From DASWID01 sp049682815 (GTDB taxonomy: Bacteria > Desulfobacterota_D > UBA1144 > Nemesobacterales > CSP1-2), in the NCBI GenBank assembly GCA_049682815.1, contig JBAUII010000079.1, forward strand, positions 34,895 to 98,894: a DNA stretch of 64,000 bases. Direction: 5' to 3'. The notes under the pieces are model-generated. The model was not told where the DNA came from and ran no database searches. It worked only from the letters and a program-made list of their open reading frames with translations. Below, piece by piece: positions 60,209-64,000 of the stretch (its first letter is position 1; every line of letters starts with the position of its first letter). The position numbers and the translations under genes are program-made.

Positions 60209-61291
60209 TCAATTAATAGGAACCGTTATTATTGGGGCGCCCTCCTTGGGGCCGGTCTCTGTCAGGGAGGTCAGGAAATAGAGGAACGTGAAGAGCGCCT
60301 TCGAACGGAAGTCGCGGTCATCGATCCAGAACCAGTGGTTATGATAGCGAATCGCAACAAAGGCGTCGCTCGGTCTCAACGTTGAACTATGAATACTCAT
60401 GGGCGGGGGAACCAGGGTGCCCTCCAAGGTCTCCTCGGACACGATTGCACTTACCCGTTTGGCCTCAACGTGCTCCGCGGGAACCTCGACGAATGATGAT
60501 AAATTTGTTAGGATCTCCAGGACGGAGCGACTCAGGATGGCAATCTCCCTGTCATTGGCTGCAACAGCACCGTAGACCACACTGAAATCGTTTCGCTTTA
60601 CATCAAGCCCAAGGGCTTCACGGACCCATCGTTTGTCCGCTTCGAGAGCTTCGTTCGCTTTGCCCTTGAAGACGATCATCATGCCCTCCTTTTTGTCGAC
60701 CCGGATCCCCATGGCTTGGGAGTCCTGGATGCGCTGTAACCTTTCAATCAGTGAGTAGAACTCCGGTTGGGCCGGTTTGGCCCTCAACAAGCGCCCGACG
60801 CTGTTGTAGATGCCGTTAATTGCCTGGACAGCGAGACGGAATACCAGGTCGACGGGATACCCGGACTGCACCAGGCTCAAGATTACTGTTGGCTCGAGGG
60901 GGGTCATGAGATTCTGGGCGAACTTCTGTCCCGAGAGGGGTGTGTATGTAATGGTGGGACGGTCGATGTAGTTCAGATTAGCGCCCAGGGACTGTGTGTC
61001 TGACCCAACCCCCGCCATATTCGACCAGCCGAACTGGGCATTCATCCCCCCTGCAAAAACGTACTGGCTTATGACAGAGGTGACGTCGAGGAAGACAGGC
61101 GTGTCCCCATACCGAATTTTCACCAAGTTGTTGAGCATCTGCTGTTTCCATGAGTCAGAAATCGCAGAGTTGTAATCGAAGCGGTCGCGCATGAGAATCG
61201 GGGGTCCGATACCAAAACAGCCCAAGAGACCGAATAAGACGAGGGAAAGGGCAACCAGTATCAATCGTCTGATAGAATCCATATTATTCAT
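60209..61291 (-). CDS. Uncharacterised lipoprotein, 360 aa
   Basis: From ATG 61291 after GAGGAG; an in-frame TTG 12 bases upstream is not needed. The lipobox is LFGLLGC. Conserved blocks (DRFDYNSAISDSWKQQMLNN, RPTITYTPLSGQKFA) recall an unnamed family of envelope lipoproteins found with transport or channel genes; no function is known. It is rather GC-rich. Confidence 0.8.
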   Translation of the reverse strand: MNNMDSIRRLILVALSLVLFGLLGCFGIGPPILMRDRFDYNSAISDSWKQQMLNNLVKIRYGDTPVFLDVTSVISQYVFAGGMNAQFGWSNMAGVGSDTQSLGANLNYIDRPTITYTPLSGQKFAQNLMTPLEPTVILSLVQSGYPVDLVFRLAVQAINGIYNSVGRLLRAKPAQPEFYSLIERLQRIQDSQAMGIRVDKKEGMMIVFKGKANEALEADKRWVREALGLDVKRNDFSVVYGAVAANDREIAILSRSVLEILTNLSSFVEVPAEHVEAKRVSAIVSEETLEGTLVPPPMSIHSSTLRPSDAFVAIRYHNHWFWIDDRDFRSKALFTFLYFLTSLTETGPKEGAPIITVPIN

Positions 61292-61392
61292 TATTCTCCT
61301 CAAATTTGGGTGGCCGCTTGTTGCTCGCCGAGGGGGGGGGTCGGTGACTTGTTACTTAGTTATCTCTCTCCTCGCCTTAACTTGCTAACGCT

Positions 61393-62823
61393 TCAAAATT
61401 TAAAAGCAACTCCGAGCGCTGGTCCGTACATCCACATTTTTGAGTCAAAGCGACTATTCCCACTTCCGTTGGCATAGTTGTCGTATAGTGCGCGGAACCC
61501 GATCAGGGGCGTTATGCGGTACCAGGATAATTCATAACCCACTACAGCGAGAACGTTCCATGAAAACTTAGATGAAAAACTAAGATCAAATCCTCCTATA
61601 TCAGTTGTCAACTCCAAAAATAGCTTCTTATAAAATTCAAGCCTGGCCCGTCCACCGACGATAAAATCAAACCAGTTCTGACTTTGGTCTATTTGTCTCG
61701 ATAAAATGCCTAATGGGCCACGGACATCTAATTCGTTTTTCAGGTGCCAGTAACGTCCACCGGCAAGTATATTGAATGTCACAGACGGCTTCGATCTTTG
61801 CACGAACTGATTGTATGGACTCCCGATGGGCCAGGAACCTACCCGGTATAATCCTCCAAATTCCTGGATGAACATTGTGGTCTGCAAGCCGGCACTTATG
61901 GAGCCTAATCGTCTCAGTGTGACATCCTTGTTTAAGGCTAACTTCGAATATATTGTGTCTGCGAATATTCCCAATTTACCTTTCCACCATACTTCACCGT
62001 AAAGCATCCCTGCAATATCGAGGTGCTCAAGCAAATTGATAAAAGTCGCATGGCCCTCGGCGCCCTGTCCATTGACAACTATGTCTTCGCTGATACTCGT
62101 AAACCATCCATAGGGGATCACGATAAATTCCCAATCTTTTGAATTAGAGGTTTGGGGGTTGGAATTTGCTTCAGCGTCGTTCGAAGCGTAAGCACTGGGA
62201 CCGGAGTTTTCACTAACTCTTTCAGCCGAATACATGTCGTTAGTAGCGAATTTATCTGATAGGCCTTGAGATACACGGATTCTTTCGCCGGGGAAAATAC
62301 TTGATTTATCCCCGCTTGGTTCTCCTGGAAGATCGGTTATTAACGGGTTTCGATCAGGCCCCTCCGTTCCTTCAGATCCAAAATGATCCTTGGCGTATTC
62401 CCCATGTCCTCGATCTAGTCGTTGAGCAGAGATTTTAGTTTCGGAAATGTCAGGTCCATACAGGCATAAGCCAGCACACTGACTATAAGCGGATTCGCCG
62501 CTAAGAGTTAATATCAGAAAAGTTAATATTAATGTCACAAAAATAATAGGAGTATTTATCCTCTTGAAAGAAAGCAGTGAATTGTAGCAACTGGCTTCTC
62601 TAGTCATTTCGGTCTTATAATGTTTATTAAGAATTCGATTTAATGATTGTGCATAATGAAGACTGTCGTTGCGAGGAGCTCTTCGTCTTCGCTCAGGATA
62701 AACTCGGCGACGATGCAATCCCCAAAAAGACGAGATTGCTTCGCCGTCGCTCGCAATGACAACCCTCCTTTTGAATGCGCTTTTACTTGATGGAGTTGGT
62801 ATCACTGTGGTAGTTTCTTTCAT
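61393..62823 (-). CDS. Outer-membrane beta-barrel protein with a repeat in its N-terminal region
   Basis: 476 aa from ATG 62823, preceded by GGAGG about 10 bases away. Residues about 24-54 are encoded by a TGTCATTGCG-type dispersed repeat (62664-62761) that stays in frame. A second possible start is ATG 62607 (405 aa), closer to the signal-like segment (TPIIFVTLILTFLILTLSG). A Ser/Asn/Gly-rich linker follows, then a barrel (about 230-476) ending in F, the outer-membrane sorting residue. The function is unknown. Confidence 0.78.
   Translation of the reverse strand: MKETTTVIPTPSSKSAFKRRVVIASDGEAISSFWGLHRRRVYPERRRRAPRNDSLHYAQSLNRILNKHYKTEMTREASCYNSLLSFKRINTPIIFVTLILTFLILTLSGESAYSQCAGLCLYGPDISETKISAQRLDRGHGEYAKDHFGSEGTEGPDRNPLITDLPGEPSGDKSSIFPGERIRVSQGLSDKFATNDMYSAERVSENSGPSAYASNDAEANSNPQTSNSKDWEFIVIPYGWFTSISEDIVVNGQGAEGHATFINLLEHLDIAGMLYGEVWWKGKLGIFADTIYSKLALNKDVTLRRLGSISAGLQTTMFIQEFGGLYRVGSWPIGSPYNQFVQRSKPSVTFNILAGGRYWHLKNELDVRGPLGILSRQIDQSQNWFDFIVGGRARLEFYKKLFLELTTDIGGFDLSFSSKFSWNVLAVVGYELSWYRITPLIGFRALYDNYANGSGNSRFDSKMWMYGPALGVAFKF
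62664..62761 (-). repeat. TGTCATTGCG-type dispersed repeat inside a coding region
   Basis: Ends TGTCGTTGCGA (62664-62674) and TCGCAATGACA (62751-62761) are inverted with one mismatch; the middle carries GCAATC and GATTGCTTCG arms like the copy at 49816-49902. On the minus strand it is translated in frame by the outer-membrane protein gene. Confidence 0.75.
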
Positions 62824-63259
62824 AGCTTTATTTCCTCCGATCTCCCATTGAAATTAATCAATTGTACTAACTACAAAAATATTCTAAAAATCGCTTTAAT
62901 GGCTACCCCGGATTCTAGTGCGAGAATACATCTGATACTTTGAGTTGGTATGAAATGCAAGATACATCCGTTCGTCCTGAGCAGTGAGCCCCTCGGTAAA
63001 CTCGAGACAGGCTTGTGAAGCGATCGAAGCATAAAGGGCGACTATTAATCCTTGCAAAAGAATAGCATTGTCCCTTCAATTCAATCAGTAAAGTTCAACT
63101 CGATTAATCCCCGTAATTTACAGCGGTTCGGCCTTATCCCGATTCTCCCAATTATTGAGGGAGAATTAAGGGGCGATTCATATTCGCCTTAACCGTCTCC
63201 CGTGTATAAACGACAGATGGCTGTGGTGAGGTTTTTTCCTCACAACAACCCCAAATCGC
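62824..63259. other. Intergenic region with hairpins near a Gly-rich gene end
   Basis: No gene. Three structures: a GTTCGTCCTGAG-type repeat near 62968-63026; an 8-bp inverted repeat ATTCTCCC/GGGAGAAT (63142-63166); and TGTGGTGAGG/CCTCACAACA around a T6 loop (63222-63247), 13 bases past the Gly-rich gene stop, probably its 3'-end hairpin. Confidence 0.5.
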
Positions 63260-64000
63260 CTACTGAGGCGGTTGCACCACCACATAGGTCACTGCGCTCC
63301 CTTGATACACTGGTTGATACCAGGTCGAGCCAGATTGATAGTAGGTGACGCCGCCCACAACCACCTGGGTCGGGGGAGTGGACATTGCACTGAACGCGGC
63401 AGCCGACATAGTCGCACCGATGGCTGCGCCAGTTACGGCCCCGGCCGCATAGGCACCACCATAGCCATAGCCGTACCCTCCCCCGTAGTAACCCCCGCCA
63501 TGGTAATGGTAGTCATCGTAGTTGTCGGCGTAATTTTGCCTGCTTTGCTGTGCATTCTGTCCATAACTCTGTCGGCTTTGCTGCGCGTCCTGCCCGTAGC
63601 TCTGCCGGCTTTCCTGAGACTGCTGCCCATAGCTTTGCCGTGAGGACTGGCGCTCGCTTTGATTAGCCGAGCCAGTCGACTGCATTTGTTCTCCTGTGGA
63701 CTGGCGGCTTGACTGCATGCTTGAGCGATCGGATTGCCAATTCCCGCTGCTGGCGCCGCCGCTTTGAGAAAAGCCTCCTCCACCGCCACCTCCCCAGTCG
63801 CGAGAACCACCACCACCGCCGCCACCGCCACCGCCTCCAAAGTCGCGAGAACCTCCTCCTCCTCCCCAACCTCCAGAACCACCCCTCCCCCCGAAACTGC
63901 CACCACTGGCGCCACCGCCCCGAGAAAATCCCCCACCGCCTCCACCACCTCCAAAACCCCTGGCATCAACGTTTGTGGCCGCAAACAGAAACATCAAGAA
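63260..64000 (-). CDS. Gly-rich secreted protein with SRQSYGQ repeats, 5' partial
   Basis: At least 246 residues; the frame stays open past the window edge, so the first part of the signal peptide is missing. A Gly-rich region with scattered FSRGG blocks is followed by tandem copies of about 11 residues of the SRQSYGQ type, a Tyr/Gly block, a small-residue helix (AGAVTGAAIGATMSAAAF) and a strand-rich end (VVVGGVTYYQSGSTWYQPVY) like DUF6515-type surface proteins. It is probably exported and may aggregate or bind the wall. Function unknown. Confidence 0.75.
   Translation of the reverse strand, partial: FLMFLFAATNVDARGFGGGGGGGGFSRGGGASGGSFGGRGGSGGWGGGGGSRDFGGGGGGGGGGGSRDWGGGGGGGFSQSGGASSGNWQSDRSSMQSSRQSTGEQMQSTGSANQSERQSSRQSYGQQSQESRQSYGQDAQQSRQSYGQNAQQSRQNYADNYDDYHYHGGGYYGGGYGYGYGGAYAAGAVTGAAIGATMSAAAFSAMSTPPTQVVVGGVTYYQSGSTWYQPVYQGSAVTYVVVQPPQ

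Overview
The window is one continuous piece of a bacterial chromosome, about 40% GC by eye and GC-richer after about 55 kb. Lipoproteins, outer-membrane beta-barrels, an MlaF-type ABC ATPase, a lytic transglycosylase and a PBP4-type peptidase point to a Gram-negative cell. Multihaem cytochromes, beta-oxidation genes, superoxide dismutase and small dispersed palindromes recall uncultivated lineages near Desulfobacterota, Dadabacteria or Nitrospinota, but no phylogenetic marker here settles this. TTG starts are common, and several genes begin about 8 bases after a -10 box, which suggests leaderless mRNAs.

Layout. 0-20 kb is core genome: thiolase and FadB-like beta-oxidation genes, a VKOR-thioredoxin fusion, stress proteins (HtpX, MsrB, HspQ, Hsp20), a TenA/ATC-hydrolase/esterase group, a frameshifted EamA transporter, PIN/TRAM, ispF, comEC, mlaF, sodA, a sigma-70 factor, tRNA-Met, an M23 peptidase and a copper chaperone. 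20.4-31.4 kb is a 10.9-kb integrative element inserted into the 3' end of tRNA-Ala(CGC), bounded by a perfect 50-bp direct repeat. It carries a tyrosine integrase, a ribbon-helix-helix regulator, a block of unknown genes, a secreted nuclease, a primase-ATPase, small zinc-type proteins and HTH proteins, and no recognisable capsid genes. 31.4-51.6 kb returns to core functions: a Ycf46-type AAA ATPase, leuA, Rieske protein, DUF34/NIF3, tRNA-Gln, queF, an orphan OppC permease, slt, hisH/hisB, two CorC-like proteins, thiL, polA and PBP4. 51.6-64 kb is an accessory envelope region: an octahaem TPR cytochrome, a REP-associated transposase with a family of REP palindromes, a patatin lipoprotein, a prokaryotic pentameric ligand-gated channel, a bestrophin-like protein, a truncated glucosidase, outer-membrane proteins and a Gly-rich secreted protein.

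Most notable candidates. (1) Two homologous small RNAs, at about 18.57 and 31.54 kb, each behind a good sigma-70 promoter just upstream of a tRNA gene on the other strand. Each carries an anti-Shine-Dalgarno core (ATCCTCCTTTAA) before a conserved stem-loop. (2) The tRNA-Ala element, with arm-type integrase sites at both ends, a possible antisense RNA over the translation start of its primase operon, hairpins whose loops are conserved while the stems vary, an origin-like region, and a 428-aa protein with an HTH and a possible sigma-region-2-like tail. (3) The RAYT/REP system and its apparent effects on neighbouring genes.
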